A DNA stretch of 64,000 nucleotides from assembly GCF_916618745.1 (NCBI RefSeq), contig NZ_OU745373.1, positions 2,556,501-2,620,500 on the forward strand, given 5' to 3'. Of the stretch, positions 63,101-64,000 are shown one piece after another. Made by a program: the position numbers and the translations under genes. This stretch comes from Cardiobacterium sp. Marseille-Q4385. GTDB lineage: Bacteria > Pseudomonadota > Gammaproteobacteria > Cardiobacteriales > Cardiobacteriaceae. A model generated the notes under the pieces. That model was not told where the DNA came from and did no database searches. It saw only the letters and a list, made by a program, of their open reading frames with translations. Every line of letters starts with the position of its first letter. Within the stretch, counting starts at the first letter, position 1.

Positions 63101-64000
63101 AACGGCAAAACCTACGCCCTGACCCAAGAAGACATAGGTCACAAAATCAGCGTACAGGCGACCTACAAAGACAACGCCGGACACGACGAAAACATCAGCA
63201 GCATGCCGACGGCGGAAATAGCGGGAGCGGACAGCACCAACCACGCGCCGACCGACATCACCCTGAGCCAGAACCAGGTGATAGAAGGCAAAGACGGTGC
63301 AGAAATCGGCAAGCTGACGACAACAGACGAAGACACGACGGACACCCACACCTACCGTGTGAGTGATAGCCGCTTTGAAGTTAGCGCTGACGGCACCCTC
63401 AAACTCAAAGCGGGCGAACACCTGGACTTTGCCAAAGAACCGAGCGTAACCCTGAGCGTGACGACAGATGACGGGCACGGCGGTACCTACAGCAAAGCAT
63501 TCACCCTGCAAGTCCAGGATGATCCTAGCTATCCCGCCCAGCCGCAAAATCACGCCCCGACCGACATTACCCTGAGCCAGAATCAGGTGATCGAAGGCAA
63601 AGACGGTGCAGAAATCGGCAAGCTGACGACGATAGACGAAGATGCCAACGATGTTCACACCTATACCGTGACCGACGAGCGCTTTGAAGTGACCGCTGAC
63701 GGCACCCTGAAACTGAAAGCGGGGCAGCATCTCGACTTTGCCCAGGAGCCAAGCGTCAACCTGAGCGTGACGACAGATGACGGGCACGGCGGCACCTACA
63801 GCAAAGCATTCACCCTGCAAGTACAAGATGATCCCAACTATCCCGCCCAGCCGCAAAATCACGCGCCGACCGACATTACCCTGAGCCAGAACCAGGTGAT
63901 GGAAGGCAAAGACGGTGCAGAAATCGGCAAGCTGACGACGACGGACGAAGACGCCAACGATGTTCACACCTATACCGTGAACGACGATCGCTTTGAAGTG
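60170..64000 (+). CDS. Third giant Bap-like adhesin, partial (3' end outside window)
   Basis: The frame is open from ATG 60170 to the window end (1277 codons with no stop). The N-terminal module (1-125) matches the products at 5251 and 45573: MAHSVNLTVKDATGRVIGEY, NNVYYEF, NSLIIKDYFSNGQGALVGMQ. A hydrophobic segment (about 127-145) and a His/Asp patch HNHDKHHHDD follow. A long Pro-rich stalk of QPNPNP hexapeptides spans about residues 160-256. Next are eight Ig-like modules of about 98 residues (GKISISGEAKVGQTLTA type with YQWLRDGQPI and DAGHKI) and at least three cadherin-like domains (NHAPTDITLSQNQVIEGKDG). The expected RTX/secretion C-terminus would lie beyond 64000. AAAAGGAA precedes the start. 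It is tandem to the 4818-residue paralogue. Confidence 0.88.
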   Translation, partial: MAHSVNLTVKDATGRVIGEYTIKAGGAPLQIEAVNNVYYEFAKAGGRGPAAVSGTRSGDDLIVNIDNNNSLIIKDYFSNGQGALVGMQADGTPYIYPVVDNTPEHILASEIDTGTAAGSSLPPAAVAGIIGGVALTAGGIAIAAHNHDKHHHDDNVTPPPQPNPQPNPNPQPNPNPQPNPDPQPNPQPIPEPQPNPNPQPIPDPQPNPNPQPNPNPQPNPNPQPNPNPQPNPNPQPNPNPQPNPNPQPNPNPQPNHAGKISIIGEAKVGQTLTAAVSDDDGAPANVQYQWLRDGQPISGQTGSTYTLTRTDAGHKITVRATYKDNAGHNENPLSEATATVADTPAPNPPPQPNHEGKISISGEAKVGQTLTAAVSDDDGVPNNVQYQWLRDGQPIANQTGNTYTLTRDDAGHKITVRATYKDNAGHDESPLSEATAAVADTPAPNPQPNHTGKITLSGEAKVGQTLTAAVSDDDGVPANVQYQWLRDGQPISGQTGSTYTLTRTDAGHKITVRATYKDNAGHDENPLSEATATVTDTPAPNPPPPQPNHEGKISISGEAKVGQTLTAAVADDDGIPNNVQYQWLRDGQPISGQTGATYQLTRDDAGHKITVRATYKDNAGHDENPLSEATATVTDTPAPNPPPQPNHTGKISISGEAKIGQTLTAAVSDDDGVPNNVQYQWLRDGQPISGQTGSSYTLTRDDAGHKITVRATYKDNAGHDENPLSEATATVTDTPAPNPPPQPNHTGKISISGEAKVGETLAAQISDDDGVPANVQYQWLRDGQPISGQTGATYQLTRGDAGHKISVHVEYTDNKGTTEKPTSAALEVENSPTPPNHEGTVSITGEGKVGSELTANISDADGVPDTGVTYQWQRDGQPIAQANGKTYTLTPDDAGHKISVHVEYTDNKGTTEKPTSAELDIGKDTPPPPVNQQGVITIDGNAKAGETLTAKISDADGVPDTGVTYQWQRDGQPIAQANGKTYALTQEDIGHKISVQATYKDNAGHDENISSMPTAEIAGADSTNHAPTDITLSQNQVIEGKDGAEIGKLTTTDEDTTDTHTYRVSDSRFEVSADGTLKLKAGEHLDFAKEPSVTLSVTTDDGHGGTYSKAFTLQVQDDPSYPAQPQNHAPTDITLSQNQVIEGKDGAEIGKLTTIDEDANDVHTYTVTDERFEVTADGTLKLKAGQHLDFAQEPSVNLSVTTDDGHGGTYSKAFTLQVQDDPNYPAQPQNHAPTDITLSQNQVMEGKDGAEIGKLTTTDEDANDVHTYTVNDDRFEV
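60650..60936 (+). repeat. 18-bp repeat coding for a QPNPNP stalk
   Basis: Units such as CAACCTAACCCGAATCCA repeat with small variations, most regularly at 60780-60936. They encode QPNPNP hexapeptides. Confidence 0.85.

Overview
The window looks like chromosome of a GC-rich gammaproteobacterium. Gammaproteobacterial marks are lapA-lapB next to pyrF, a PBP1b with a UB2H-type linker, dsbB, a class A RNase P RNA and an RpoH-type clpB promoter. The gene mix (UbiM-type hydroxylase, HvfABC-type metallophore genes, giant Bap-like adhesins) suggests the Cardiobacteriaceae, perhaps Cardiobacterium. That placement is inference from gene content only; no rRNA gene is present.

Layout. 1-2100: end of a LysR regulator, a ubiquinone hydroxylase and an IalB-like periplasmic protein. 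2116-5126: an AT-rich island bounded by two decayed copies of one IS4-type element in the same orientation. It carries an uncharacterised gene with a paralogue at 20.1 kb, a twice-repeated immunity-like cassette, and a 156-bp palindromic element that strongly resembles the neisserial Correia repeat. 5251-10434: a 1727-residue secreted protein with adhesin-like Ig/cadherin modules fused to a serralysin-type zinc protease and RTX repeats, followed by 29 copies of a 25-bp hairpin repeat. 11358-20726 (minus strand): DUF5682 protein, PBP1b, ThyA, Lgt, a membrane protein, a MagIII-like glycosylase, a rhomboid protease and the second paralogue. Then come tRNA-Arg(CCT) and rnpB. 21374-35000: lemA/M48 protease/threonine synthase, clpB, rsmI and yraN, hpf, dsbB, a beta-propeller-like protein, a PCu(A)C copper chaperone, a DUF4139 protein. 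34045-40190 (minus strand): one tight run dapB-lapA-lapB-pyrF-pssA-orf-SH3-fba. 40336-45392: Smr protein, lipoate ligase, then an AhpD-like protein followed by an HvfA-like RiPP precursor, its MNIO maturase and partner protein, and a glutamine amidotransferase. 45573-64000: two more giant Bap-like proteins. The first has 4818 residues and contains 7.66 nearly identical 993-bp repeats; the second runs off the end of the window.

How the parts fit. The three giant proteins share one N-terminal module, a short hydrophobic segment, an Asp/His patch and a Pro-rich stalk. They are probably type I secretion substrates, although no T1SS transporter gene lies in the window. The hvf-like cluster and the PCu(A)C protein point to periplasmic copper handling. 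Much of the non-coding space is built of repeats: a 25-bp hairpin array, a dispersed unit containing CCAAGCGG, a 178-bp tandem duplication and the Correia-like element.
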